Shown piece after piece: positions 5,887-14,413 of a DNA stretch of 34,870 nucleotides. The DNA is from Oscillospiraceae bacterium (lineage in GTDB: Bacteria; Bacillota_A; Clostridia; Oscillospirales; Oscillospiraceae). How positions within the stretch are numbered: position 1 is the first letter of the stretch; every line of letters begins with the position of its first letter. Where the stretch lies: positions 1 through 34,870 of the forward strand of contig JAETOP010000026.1 in assembly GCA_021771675.1 (NCBI GenBank), written 5' to 3'. Below the pieces are notes generated by a model, which was given only the letters and a program-made list of their open reading frames with translations, was not told the origin of the DNA and ran no database searches. A program made the position numbers and the translations under genes.

Positions 5887-8133
5887 TTAAATATCCAGCT
5901 TCTGCTGTTTTTCCTGGGCATCCTCCGGTTTTAGCAGGGCCCCGGCGGCAGGAATGGCCTTGGTGCGGTAGCGGCTCTGGTTTTCAATGCCGCTTCCCTC
6001 CAAAGGCTTCACATCGGTGAGGGTGGATTTCTTTTTCAGGGTCATCACCGCCACACCCTGGGTATTGCGGGTGGTCTTGGGCAGCAGCTGGGCCGTGGAG
6101 AAGATCAGAGCCCGTCCGTCGCTGGAGTACAGGGCCATCTGTTCATCCTGCTGTAGGGCCGTCACCGCCGTGAGGGGGCTCTTGTCACTGTAGGCGCCGG
6201 TGAGCTTTTTCCGGTTGGTCTTGGTCTCGTAGGCGCTCAGGGGCACCTTGGCCGCCTTGCCGTTTTCAAAGAAGAAGAGGACAAAGCCGGAATAGTCGGC
6301 GGTGAGCACCACCTTTCGCACCGTCTCCCCGGGCTCCATGCCCAGCTTCTGGGGCAGGTAGTCCCCCAGCTGGGATGCCTTGCCGTCCTCAAAGTCGCTG
6401 AGCCGGGACTTGTAGCACTGGAACTGGTCAGTGAACACCAGCACCTCCGTCCGGTTGCCAGCCTCCTGGGAAAAGGCCAGGCTGTCCCCTTCCTTGAATT
6501 TCTGCTCACCGCTCATTCGCAGAGACTGGGCGGTGATTTTTTTCAGATACCCCTCTCTGGAGACAAACACGGTGACGGGATAATCGGGAATATCCTCCTC
6601 TTCCTCCTCCGGCTCCGCCTCAAAGGCCTGATAGATAATTTCCGTTTTCCGGGGCTGGCCGTATTTCTTGCTGACTTCCTGGAGCTCCTGAATGATGAGG
6701 TTTTTCAGGCGGCGGGAGCTATTCAGGGTATCCCGCAGGTCGGCGATTTCCTGCTCCAGCTGGCTGATGGCCTTGGTCTGCTTGAGGATGTATTCCTTGT
6801 TGATGTTGCGCAGCTTGATTTCCGCCACGTAGTTTGCCTGAATTTCATCGATGCCGAAGCCGATCATCAGATTGGGCACCACCTCCGCCTCCATCTCCGT
6901 CTCCCGGATGATGTGAATGGCCTTGTCAATGTCCAGCAGAATCCGCTCCAGGCCCCTCAGCAGGTGCAGCCGCTCCTCCCGCTTGCCGATCTGATGGAAC
7001 AGCCGCCGCTTCACGCAGTCCGTGCGCCAGGCGGTCCACTCCTCCAGAATCTCCCCCACCCCCATCACCCGGGGCATTCCGGCAATGAGGATATTGAAAT
7101 TGCAGGGGAAGCTGTCCTGCAAGGGGGTCATACGGAAGAGCTTCTGCATCAGCTTCTCCGGGTCAACACCCCGTTTCAGGTCAATGGTGAGCTTCAGGCC
7201 GCCCAGGTCTGTCTCGTCCCGCATGTCGGCGATTTCCTTAATCTTGCCCGCCTTGATGAGCTCGGCCACCTTGTCCATGATGACCTCGGTGGCGGTGGTG
7301 TAGGGAATCTCGGTGATCTCGATGAGATTCCCTTCCTTTTCGTAGTGCCATTTTGCCCGGAGCTTGAAGCTGCCCCGGCCGGTGGCATAGACCTCCCGGG
7401 TGGCGGCCTCGTCAAAAAGCAGCTCCGCCCCGGTGGAGAAGTCCGGCCCGGGGAGAGTCTCCAAAATGTCATGCTCCGGATTTTTCATCAGCGCAATGGC
7501 AGTATCACAGACCTCCTTCAAATTGAAGGAGCAGATGTTGCTGGCCATGCCCACGGCGATGCCCTGGTTGGCGGACACCAGCACATTGGGAAAGGTGGTG
7601 GGCAGCAGGCTGGGCTCCTTCATGGTGGCGTCGTAGTTGTCCACCATGTCCACGGTGTCGCTGTCAATGTCCCGGAACAGCTCAGCGCAAAAAGCATCCA
7701 GCTTGGCCTCGGTGTATCGGGAGGCAGCGTAGGCCATGTCCCGGGAATAGACCTTGCCGAAATTGCCCTTGGAGTCCACAAAGGGGTGGAGCAGCGTCTC
7801 GTTGCCCCGGGACAGCCGGACCATAGTCTCATAGATGGCGGCATCGCCGTGGGGATTCAGGCGCATGGTCTGGCCCACAATGTTGGCAGACTTGGTTCTT
7901 CCACCAGTGAGCAGGCCCATTTTGTACATGGTGTACAGGAGCTTCCGGTGGGAGGGCTTGAAGCCGTCGATCTCCGGGATGGCCCGGGAGACAATCACGG
8001 ACATGGCATAGGGCATGTAGTTGAGCTCCAAGGTCTCGGAGATGGCCTGCTCGGTGGTGGAGCCGTGCAGCCCCACCACATCGTCGGTATTCACTTTTTT
8101 CTTCTTTTCAGGTTCCTGTTTCTTTCGTGCCAT
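5887..8133 (-). CDS. Type IIA DNA topoisomerase subunit A (ParC/GyrA-like, divergent)
   Basis: This encodes 748 residues. It is the DNA breakage-reunion subunit of a type IIA topoisomerase. The catalytic Tyr is at about 140 in AASRYTEAKL. The winged-helix motif PHGDAAIYE (about 94-102) is the quinolone-determining region, and it has Ala and Glu where E. coli GyrA has Ser83 and Asp87. An acidic run EPEEEEEDIPD (about 507-517) joins the core to a short C-terminal beta-propeller. No GyrA box (QRRGGKG-like) is visible, and the protein is shorter than typical GyrA, so decatenation (topoisomerase IV-like) rather than supercoiling is inferred. It starts 18 bases after the B subunit gene, with a GAGGAA site. 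Whether it is the cell's main topoisomerase IV or an extra paralog is unknown. Confidence 0.92.
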   Translation of the reverse strand: MARKKQEPEKKKKVNTDDVVGLHGSTTEQAISETLELNYMPYAMSVIVSRAIPEIDGFKPSHRKLLYTMYKMGLLTGGRTKSANIVGQTMRLNPHGDAAIYETMVRLSRGNETLLHPFVDSKGNFGKVYSRDMAYAASRYTEAKLDAFCAELFRDIDSDTVDMVDNYDATMKEPSLLPTTFPNVLVSANQGIAVGMASNICSFNLKEVCDTAIALMKNPEHDILETLPGPDFSTGAELLFDEAATREVYATGRGSFKLRAKWHYEKEGNLIEITEIPYTTATEVIMDKVAELIKAGKIKEIADMRDETDLGGLKLTIDLKRGVDPEKLMQKLFRMTPLQDSFPCNFNILIAGMPRVMGVGEILEEWTAWRTDCVKRRLFHQIGKREERLHLLRGLERILLDIDKAIHIIRETEMEAEVVPNLMIGFGIDEIQANYVAEIKLRNINKEYILKQTKAISQLEQEIADLRDTLNSSRRLKNLIIQELQEVSKKYGQPRKTEIIYQAFEAEPEEEEEDIPDYPVTVFVSREGYLKKITAQSLRMSGEQKFKEGDSLAFSQEAGNRTEVLVFTDQFQCYKSRLSDFEDGKASQLGDYLPQKLGMEPGETVRKVVLTADYSGFVLFFFENGKAAKVPLSAYETKTNRKKLTGAYSDKSPLTAVTALQQDEQMALYSSDGRALIFSTAQLLPKTTRNTQGVAVMTLKKKSTLTDVKPLEGSGIENQSRYRTKAIPAAGALLKPEDAQEKQQKLDI

Positions 8134-8151
8134 ATTCGGTTCCTCGCTTTA

Positions 8152-10137
8152 TCAGGAAATATCCGCCAATTCCAGATATTTCGCTCCGTTTTCGGCGATG
8201 AAGTTTTTCCGCTCGTTCAGTCCGTCGCCCAAAAGGATGTTGAAGTAGTAGGCGGTGCGCTCGGCATCCTCCGGCATGACCTTGATGAGCCGCCGGGTCT
8301 GGGGATTCATGGTGGTCATCCACATCATCTCCGGGTCGTTCTCGCCCAGTCCCTTGGAGCGCTGGATGTTCACCTTCCTGCCCTCCAGCTCCTTTAGAAT
8401 TTTCACCTTTTCCTGCTCGTTGTAGGCAAACCAGGTCTTGTCCTTGCAGGTGATTTCAAACAAGGGAGACTCGGCAATATACACATACCCATCCCGAATC
8501 AAGGTGGGGCAGAGCCGGTAGATCATAGTGAGAATCAGGGTCCTGATCTGGAAGCCGTCGTAGTCCGCATCGGTGCAGATGACCACCTTGCTCCAGCGCA
8601 GCTGGGAAAGGTCGAAGGAGGAGAGCTCCTTGGATTTTTTCCCCTGAATTTCCACGCCGCAGCCCAGCACCTTCATCAGGTCGGTGATGATGGGAGAGGC
8701 AAATATTTTGTTGTAATCCGCCTTCAGGCAGTTGAGGATTTTGCCACGAACGGGCATGATTCCCTGGAATTCCGCATCTCTCGACAGCTTGACGCTGCCC
8801 AGAGCGGAATCGCCCTCCACAATGTAGAGCTCCCGCACAGCCACATCTTTACTGCGGCAGTCCACAAACTTCTGCACCCGGTTGGAGATGTCGATGGCCC
8901 CGGAGAGCTTCTTTTTCACGCTGGACTTGGTCTTCTCCGCAGACTCTCTGGCCCGCTTGTTCACTAAGATTTGCTCCGCCGCCCGGTCGGCCTCCTGCTT
9001 GTTCTCGATGAACCAAACCTGGAGCTGCTCCTTGAAAAAGGCGGTCATGGCCTCCTGGGTGAATTTGGAGTTGACGGACTTTTTGGTCTGATTTTCAAAG
9101 CAGCCGATGGTTGAGAAGCAGTTGGTCACCAGAACCAGGCTGTCCTGGATGTCCTGGAAGATGATCTTGCTCTCGGTTTTGGTATACTTGTTATTATCCT
9201 TCAGATATTTGTCAAAGGCCGCCGTAAAGCCGGAGCGGAGGGCCTTGTCCGGGCTGCCGCCGTATTCCAGCCAGGAGGAGTTGTGGTAGAACTCGATGTG
9301 GGACACCTGCTTGGAAAAGCAGAAGGAGGCGGTGATTTTCAGCTTCATCTCCGGCCGGTTCTCCGCATCCCGGCCCCGGCGCTCGGTTTCCCAGTACACA
9401 GGCATGGTAAAGGCATTGTCCCCCACCATTTCCTCGATATACTGCCGGATGCCCTGAGGATAGCAAAATTCCTCCTGCTCAAATTTTCCACCCACCTGGT
9501 TGCGGAATTTGAAGGTGATGCCCCCGTTCACCACCGCCTGACGGCGGAGCACATCCCGGTAGTATTCCACGGGAATGTTGATCTCCGTAAACACCTCTTT
9601 GTCCGGCTTCCAGTGGAAGAGGGAGCCGGTTCTCTTCCGGTCGGCATCCATCTTTTTCAGGCCGCCCACATTTCTGCCCTTCTCGAAGTGCAGATCGTAC
9701 CGATACCCGTCCCGGCGGATGGTGGCGTCGAAGAATTCCGAGGCATACTGGGTGGCACAGGAGCCCAGGCCGTTCAGGCCCAGGGAATACTCGTAGTTCT
9801 CCCCGTTCTCCCCGTATTTACCGCCTGCATACATTTCGCAGAACACCAGTTCCCAGTTGTAGCGCTTTTCCTTTTCATTGTAGTCCACCGGGCAGCCCCG
9901 GCCGAAGTCCTCCACCTCCACGCTCAAATCCTCGTAGCGGGTGACGATGATGGTGTCCCCATGGCCCTCCCGGGCCTCGTCGATGGCGTTGGAAAGAATT
10001 TCAAACACCGCATGCTTGCAGCCCTCCAAATCATCGGAGCCGAAGATCACTGCGGGCCGCTTGCGTACCCGATCCTCCCCTTTCAGCATGGAGATGCTGG
10101 TATTGCCATATTGTTCCTGCTTACTTTTACCTGCCAT
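8152..10137 (-). CDS. Type IIA DNA topoisomerase subunit B (ParE/GyrB-like, divergent)
   Basis: This encodes 661 residues. It is the ATPase/TOPRIM partner of the next gene. The GHKL ATPase motifs are present: EILSNAIDEA (usual EIVDNSIDEA), EDFGRGCPV (usual DNGRGIPV) and SLGLNGLG. The transducer QTKK lies near residue 345. The TOPRIM domain has YIVEGDSALG and CTDADYDGFQI, the latter a variant of DADVDG-x-HI, and a late RSKGLGE (usual RYKGLGE). All catalytic acids appear kept, but several near-invariant positions differ, as in a distinct clostridial subfamily. It heads the operon, with a TTGACT/TATAAT promoter just upstream. Confidence 0.92.
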   Translation of the reverse strand: MAGKSKQEQYGNTSISMLKGEDRVRKRPAVIFGSDDLEGCKHAVFEILSNAIDEAREGHGDTIIVTRYEDLSVEVEDFGRGCPVDYNEKEKRYNWELVFCEMYAGGKYGENGENYEYSLGLNGLGSCATQYASEFFDATIRRDGYRYDLHFEKGRNVGGLKKMDADRKRTGSLFHWKPDKEVFTEINIPVEYYRDVLRRQAVVNGGITFKFRNQVGGKFEQEEFCYPQGIRQYIEEMVGDNAFTMPVYWETERRGRDAENRPEMKLKITASFCFSKQVSHIEFYHNSSWLEYGGSPDKALRSGFTAAFDKYLKDNNKYTKTESKIIFQDIQDSLVLVTNCFSTIGCFENQTKKSVNSKFTQEAMTAFFKEQLQVWFIENKQEADRAAEQILVNKRARESAEKTKSSVKKKLSGAIDISNRVQKFVDCRSKDVAVRELYIVEGDSALGSVKLSRDAEFQGIMPVRGKILNCLKADYNKIFASPIITDLMKVLGCGVEIQGKKSKELSSFDLSQLRWSKVVICTDADYDGFQIRTLILTMIYRLCPTLIRDGYVYIAESPLFEITCKDKTWFAYNEQEKVKILKELEGRKVNIQRSKGLGENDPEMMWMTTMNPQTRRLIKVMPEDAERTAYYFNILLGDGLNERKNFIAENGAKYLELADIS

Positions 10138-10177
10138 AATTCATACCTGCCTAAGCTTCCCGTAATAAGTCCAGTGT

Positions 10178-10206
10178 ATTATATGCAAAAATGGAAGAAA
10201 AGTCAA
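10178..10206 (-). promoter_or_regulatory. Promoter of the topoisomerase operon
   Basis: The minus strand reads TTGACT (10201-10206), 17 bases, TATAAT (10178-10183), 40 bases ahead of the B subunit start. Near-consensus, so probably strong and constitutive. Confidence 0.85.
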
Positions 10207-10281
10207 GAAATGGGTTTTTATCCTCCGCTTTTATCTCCCCGATTTTGCTCATACTACAAAAAATGAAAAGGAGCTGTTTGG

Positions 10282-11595
10282 ATGGAATCCATTTGGACAA
10301 ATACGGCCCGTCTCCCCTCTTTTCCGCCTCTTACGGAAGATACCAACACCGATGTGCTGGTGATCGGCGGCGGGATGGCGGGGGTACTGATTGCCCACCA
10401 GTTGAAGCGTGCCGGGATTCACTGCGTGCTGGCGGAGGCCAGCACCCTGGCCAGCGGCATCACCAAAAACACCACCGCAAAAATCGCCTCCCAACACGGT
10501 CTTGTTTACCGGAAGCTTTTGAAACGCTTTGGCCCGGAGGGTGCAAGGCTCTACTATCTGGCAAATCAAAATGCCGTAGAGGATTTCCGGCGTCTGTGCC
10601 AGGGTCTGGACTGCGATTTTTGCGAGCAGGATCACTTCGTCTTTTCCCGGGAGGATTCCCGGATTCTGGAGGAGGAGCTGTCCGCCCTGGCTGCCATCGG
10701 GTGCCCCGCCCAGCTGGTCAAGCCGCTGCCCCTCCCCTTCCCAACTGTGGGCGGGATTAAATTCCCCCGGCAGGCCCAGTTCCATCCCCTGAAATTTCTG
10801 GCCGCCATCGCCCGTGATTTGACCATTTTTGAAAACAGCTGTGTCCGCAAAATCAAGGACGGCCTGGCCGTCACCGACCAGGGCAGCGTCCACGCCAACT
10901 CCATCATCGTAGCCACCCACTTTCCCTTCCTCAATACCCATGGCAGCTACTTTCTCAAGCTCTACCAGCAGCGCTCCTACGCTCTCTGCCTGGAAAACGC
11001 CCCGCCCCTGGAGGGCATGTATCTGGATGCCCAGGAAAACGGCCTGTCCCTGCGCAGCTTTAGCAGCCGGCTGATCGTGGGCGGCGGCGGCCACCGGACG
11101 GGAAAGGTTGGAGGCGGCTGGAAATACCTGGAGGAATTTGTCAGCCGTCATTATCCGGATGCAAAAATCACCCACCGCTGGGCCACCCAGGACTGCATGA
11201 GCCTGGACGGCATTCCCTATATCGGTCAATACAGCGCCAAAACGCCGGGCCTCTATGTTGCCACCGGCTTCAACAAGTGGGGCATGACCTCTTCCATGGT
11301 TGCCTCCCGGTTGCTCACAGACCTGATTACTGGAAAGAACAGCCCTTACGCCCCTCTCTTTTCTCCCTCCCGAAGCATTCTGCATCCCCAGCTGGGGATC
11401 AACGCCCTGGAGGCAGTGGGAAACCTGCTCCGCCCTTCTGGGCCCCGATGCCCCCACATGGGCTGCGCTCTGAAATGGAACGATCAGGAGCATAGCTGGG
11501 ACTGTCCCTGCCACGGCTCCCGGTTTACTGAAAAAGGCAGGCTCATCGACAATCCGGCAACGGGTGATCTCAAAAAAGTCCCAATAAACCGGTGA
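10282..11595 (+). CDS. FAD-dependent oxidoreductase with C-terminal Rieske domain
   Basis: This encodes 437 residues, preceded by AAGGAG. Residues 24-50 form the FAD-binding Rossmann start (DVLVIGGGMAG, then an acidic residue after the second strand) of the DAO family. The C-terminus is a Rieske [2Fe-2S] domain: CPH at 390-392 and CPCH at 408-411 supply the two Cys and two His ligands. The layout matches B. subtilis YhfW and its relatives, whose substrate is not known, but at 437 residues this one seems somewhat shorter. No signal peptide, so cytoplasmic. It is followed by a small DUF1858 redox-disulfide gene that has its own promoter. The two may share a redox role; that is inference from adjacency. 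Confidence 0.92.
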   Translation: MESIWTNTARLPSFPPLTEDTNTDVLVIGGGMAGVLIAHQLKRAGIHCVLAEASTLASGITKNTTAKIASQHGLVYRKLLKRFGPEGARLYYLANQNAVEDFRRLCQGLDCDFCEQDHFVFSREDSRILEEELSALAAIGCPAQLVKPLPLPFPTVGGIKFPRQAQFHPLKFLAAIARDLTIFENSCVRKIKDGLAVTDQGSVHANSIIVATHFPFLNTHGSYFLKLYQQRSYALCLENAPPLEGMYLDAQENGLSLRSFSSRLIVGGGGHRTGKVGGGWKYLEEFVSRHYPDAKITHRWATQDCMSLDGIPYIGQYSAKTPGLYVATGFNKWGMTSSMVASRLLTDLITGKNSPYAPLFSPSRSILHPQLGINALEAVGNLLRPSGPRCPHMGCALKWNDQEHSWDCPCHGSRFTEKGRLIDNPATGDLKKVPINR

Positions 11596-11610
11596 TTTTG
11601 ATTTTGCCTC

Positions 11611-11639
11611 TTGTTTTTTGGGGGCTTACCGGTTATAAT
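11611..11639 (+). promoter_or_regulatory. Promoter of the DUF1858 gene
   Basis: TTGTTT (11611-11616), 17 bases, TATAAT (11634-11639), about 30 bases ahead of the start codon. Confidence 0.65.
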
Positions 11640-11669
11640 ATCCCGAGAAAAAGATAGGAGGTCATTATT

Positions 11670-11897
11670 ATGGCTGTTAAAATTGAAAAAGAAACCATCA
11701 TCGGCGACATTCTGGACATTGCGCCCCAGGCTGCCCCCCTGTTCATGGCCATCGGCATGCACTGCCTGGGCTGCCCCTCTTCCCGGGGCGAGACGGTGGA
11801 AGAGGCCTGCATGGTTCATGGGGTGGAGTGCGACGGCTTCCTGGCCCAGCTGAATCGTTTCCTGGAGGCCTACGAAGCAGAGCAGGCCAAACAGTAA
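11670..11897 (+). CDS. DUF1858 (hybrid-cluster-protein-associated redox disulfide) protein
   Basis: This encodes 75 residues with AGGAGGT ahead of the ATG. The whole protein is one DUF1858 domain: a helical start (ETIIGDILDIAPQAAPLF), then GMHCLGCPSSRGETVEEAC. The CLGC pair at 32-35 is the presumed redox-active disulfide of this family, often found near hybrid cluster proteins in anaerobes. The biochemical role is not established. Here no hybrid cluster protein is near; the upstream neighbour is the FAD/Rieske oxidoreductase, a plausible electron partner by context only. Confidence 0.88.
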   Translation: MAVKIEKETIIGDILDIAPQAAPLFMAIGMHCLGCPSSRGETVEEACMVHGVECDGFLAQLNRFLEAYEAEQAKQ

Positions 11898-11905
11898 GAA
11901 CGCAC

Positions 11906-11929
11906 GGGGCGGCCCAAAGGGCGGCCCCC
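11906..11929 (+). terminator. GC-rich hairpin after the DUF1858 gene
   Basis: GGGGCGGCCC and GGGCGGCCCC pair with one internal mismatch around a short loop and are followed by CTTTCCTTT. It is a likely but imperfect terminator. Confidence 0.5.
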
Positions 11930-11967
11930 TTTCCTTTCATGCAATAGGATACACCAGGAGGTGTCCA

Positions 11968-12651
11968 ATGAAACTCCCACTTTCCAACCGGCTTCTGACC
12001 TGCTGCCAGTTTGTCCGCCCCGGAGACCGGGTAGCGGACGTCGGCTGTGACCATGGGTATCTGGGAATCTACCTGCTTCAAAGAGGTATCGCATCCAGCG
12101 TCATTGCCTCGGATGTGAACCGGAAGCCCCTGGAAAGCGCAGTGGCCAACGCCCACAAATTCGGCGTTCAGGAGCGAATCTCCTTTTTCCTGTCCGACGG
12201 TGTCCGGCAGATTCCCCGGGATTTTGACTGTCTGGTCTGCGCCGGAATGGGAGCGGATACCATGATCTCCATTCTGGAGGCCGCTCCCTGGCTGCGCAGT
12301 TCCAAATACCGTTTGATTCTCCAATGCCAGAGCAAGCGGCCCGCCCTACGCAAGTATCTGGCCCAGGCTGGGTTCTCCATTTCCCGGGAAACACTGGCCC
12401 AGGACGGAAAATTCCTCTATCCGGTGACGGAGGTCACCTACGCCCCCGCTTCTCTCCCCGCTCCCTGGGAATTTTACATCACCCCCCAGCTGCTGTCAGA
12501 CGACTCCCCTCTGCTGCCGGCCTTTCTCTCCCGGGTCATCAGCGGTCTGGAAGAATGCGCAAAGGGTCTGCAGCGGGAGGGCGGGGAAAAGTATCAGGAG
12601 ATTACTGAAATTCTTCGGCATCTGCACGAATTGGAAGGAGCCACATCATGA
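11968..12651 (+). CDS. trmK: tRNA (adenine(22)-N(1))-methyltransferase
   Basis: This encodes 227 residues, normal for TrmK, which methylates N1 of A22 in bacterial tRNAs using S-adenosylmethionine. The SAM-binding motif DVGCDHGYLGIYL spans 24-36, and the family motif AGMGADT lies at 92-98 (usual GMGG). The N-terminal LSNRLLTCCQFV is typical. The C-terminal helical region (about 175-225) is the family's coiled part. AGGAGGT lies ahead of the ATG. Its stop overlaps the nif3-like start in an ATGA, the gene order common in Firmicutes. Confidence 0.94.
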   Translation: MKLPLSNRLLTCCQFVRPGDRVADVGCDHGYLGIYLLQRGIASSVIASDVNRKPLESAVANAHKFGVQERISFFLSDGVRQIPRDFDCLVCAGMGADTMISILEAAPWLRSSKYRLILQCQSKRPALRKYLAQAGFSISRETLAQDGKFLYPVTEVTYAPASLPAPWEFYITPQLLSDDSPLLPAFLSRVISGLEECAKGLQREGGEKYQEITEILRHLHELEGATS

Positions 12652-13439
12652 CCACGGTAAGGGATATTGTCCTCTGGCTGGAAGCCATCGCCCCCCAGGC
12701 AAAAAAGGAATCCTGGGATAATGTGGGGCTGCTCTGCGGCTCGGAACACCGTCAGGTTCGCACCGTCCTGGTGGCCCTGGACCCCTTTGAGGATGTGGTC
12801 CGGGAGGCGGTGGACATTGGCGCCGATCTGATTCTCACCCACCATCCGCTGATTTTCCACCCACTGTATTCCATCACCGATGATACCGCCCTGGGCCGAA
12901 CCACTGCTCTGCTGATTCAGCATCACATCGCCGCCCTCTGCGCCCATACCAATCTGGATATTGCCCCGGAAGGAGTTGGGCATCAACTGGCCCTCACACT
13001 GGGGTTAAACGACATTTCCGTGATTAACCCCACGGAAATTGATGCCCAGGGGAAGGTCTGGGGGCTGCTCCGGCAAGGCACCGTTCCCCACCAGTCCTTG
13101 CAGGATTTTCTTCCCACCGTCAAAGCCGCCCTCCATACCCCCGCCCTTCGCTATGCCGACGGCGGGAAGCCAGTCCACCATGTGGCAGTGGGCGGCGGGG
13201 CCTGTGCGGAGGAATGGCCCAACCTGCTTCGGGCCGGGTGCGACACCTTCATCACCTCCGACGCAAAATACAATGATTTTTGGGATGCCCGGGACGCTGG
13301 GCTGAACCTGATCGACGCCGGCCATTTCTACACGGAAAATCCCGTATGCGGCTATCTGGCAGATGCCCTTGGGGCAGCTTTTCCCTCATTGAAGATTGTC
13401 GTTTCCCAGGTACATCGGGACTGTATGAAATTTTACTGA
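12648..13439 (+). CDS. Nif3-like dinuclear metal centre protein (DUF34)
   Basis: This encodes 263 residues. The metal-binding motifs are intact: THHPLIFHP (His 65 and 66), HTNLD (100-104, with Asp 104) and GHFYTE near 222. The family forms hexameric rings with a two-metal site. It is often named GTP cyclohydrolase 1 type 2, a label whose general validity is doubtful; a metal-insertion or metallochaperone role has been proposed. This is the short form without the inserted PII-like domain (long forms have about 370 residues). It is translationally coupled to trmK by ATGA. Confidence 0.93.
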   Translation: MTTVRDIVLWLEAIAPQAKKESWDNVGLLCGSEHRQVRTVLVALDPFEDVVREAVDIGADLILTHHPLIFHPLYSITDDTALGRTTALLIQHHIAALCAHTNLDIAPEGVGHQLALTLGLNDISVINPTEIDAQGKVWGLLRQGTVPHQSLQDFLPTVKAALHTPALRYADGGKPVHHVAVGGGACAEEWPNLLRAGCDTFITSDAKYNDFWDARDAGLNLIDAGHFYTENPVCGYLADALGAAFPSLKIVVSQVHRDCMKFY

Positions 13440-13459
13440 GGGATTTTTCGGATTTGGTG

Positions 13460-13488
13460 TTGATTTTTTGAATTTCCAATGCTAAAAT
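13460..13488 (+). promoter_or_regulatory. yebC promoter
   Basis: TTGATT (13460-13465), 17 bases, TAAAAT (13483-13488), 47 bases ahead of the yebC start. Confidence 0.65.
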
Positions 13489-13535
13489 AGATTGAACATT
13501 TTTTGAATACCATTCCAGAAGGGAAGAAATGAAAT

Positions 13536-14270
13536 ATGTCCGGACATTCCAAATGGCATAACATTCAGAAAACCAAGGGTGCACAGGACGCCAAACGTGC
13601 GGCGGCCTTCACCAAAATCGCCAAGGAAATGATCGTCGCCGTAAAGGAAGGCGGCGGCTCCATCGATCCTGCTTACAATTCCCGTCTCGCCACCATCATC
13701 ACCAAGGCCAAGGCCGCCAACATGCCCAACGATAACATCAAGCGGGTGCTGGAAAAGGCCGCCAGTGCCGGAAGCGGCGAGAGCTATGAGTCCATCACCT
13801 ACGAAGGCTACGGCCCCGGCGGCGTGGCCGTCATTGTGGAGGCCATGACCGACAACCGCAACCGCACCGCCGGTTCCGTCCGCCATCACTTCGACAAGTA
13901 CGGCGGCAACTTGGGCGCCAACGGGTGCGTCAGCTGGTCCTTTGACAAGAAGGGCGTGCTGGTCATCGACAACGAGGACGGCGACCTGGACGAGGATACC
14001 GTGATGATGGACGCTATGGACTGCGGCGCCGACGACTTCCAGCCGGAGGAGGACTGCTTCACCGTCTACACCACTCCCGACGATTTCAACGCCGTGGCCG
14101 ATGCACTCACCGCCAAGAACTACTCCTTCGCCTCCGCCCAGATCGAAATGGTTCCCCAGAACTACGTAAAGCTCTCCCCCGAGGATGCGGAGAAAATGGA
14201 GAAAATGCTGGATCTCTTCGACGATGACGACGACGTCCAGAATACCTGGCACAACTGGGATCAGGAGTAA
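13536..14270 (+). CDS. yebC: YebC/PmpR (TACO1) family protein
   Basis: This encodes 244 residues, the standard length. It opens with the family signature MSGHSKWHNIQKTKGAQDAKR and continues with NMPNDNIKRVLEKA and EGYGPGGVAVIVEAMTDN. Members were long annotated as transcriptional regulators; recent work assigns bacterial homologs a role in translation, relieving ribosome stalling at proline-rich stretches, like mitochondrial TACO1. The C-terminus has an acidic run LFDDDDDV. It is a single-gene unit with its own promoter and a strong terminator. RuvC-type genes that often neighbour yebC are absent. Confidence 0.95.
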   Translation: MSGHSKWHNIQKTKGAQDAKRAAAFTKIAKEMIVAVKEGGGSIDPAYNSRLATIITKAKAANMPNDNIKRVLEKAASAGSGESYESITYEGYGPGGVAVIVEAMTDNRNRTAGSVRHHFDKYGGNLGANGCVSWSFDKKGVLVIDNEDGDLDEDTVMMDAMDCGADDFQPEEDCFTVYTTPDDFNAVADALTAKNYSFASAQIEMVPQNYVKLSPEDAEKMEKMLDLFDDDDDVQNTWHNWDQE

Positions 14271-14286
14271 GCTTGCGCCCACAATC

Positions 14287-14318
14287 GACTGCTTTCCCCT
14301 GGAAGGCAGTCTTTTTTT
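14287..14318 (+). terminator. yebC intrinsic terminator
   Basis: GACTGCTTTCC and GGAAGGCAGTC form an 11-bp stem with one G-U pair and a 3-base loop, followed by seven T. Confidence 0.92.
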
Positions 14319-14349
14319 GCGAAAAATTGGAAAGCAGCGAATTCTGTGC

Positions 14350-14378
14350 TTGCGCTCAAAGGTCAAGTAGATTATAAT
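14350..14378 (+). promoter_or_regulatory. Promoter of the two-helix membrane protein gene
   Basis: TTGCGC (14350-14355), 17 bases, TATAAT (14373-14378), 35 bases ahead of the TTG start. Confidence 0.6.
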
Positions 14379-14413
14379 GTCATTGTTGTTTTATGGATGA
14401 AGGAGGGATGGGG

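Noticed and set aside
6913..8397. Plus-strand open frame of 494 codons opposite the topoisomerase genes
   Set aside because: It is antisense to conserved motifs, with His/Gly/Leu/Val-rich low-information sequence and no start signal.
10249..11514. Minus-strand open frame of 421 codons opposite the FAD/Rieske gene
   Set aside because: The plus strand encodes clear FAD and Rieske motifs with a good ribosome site; the antisense frame has neither.
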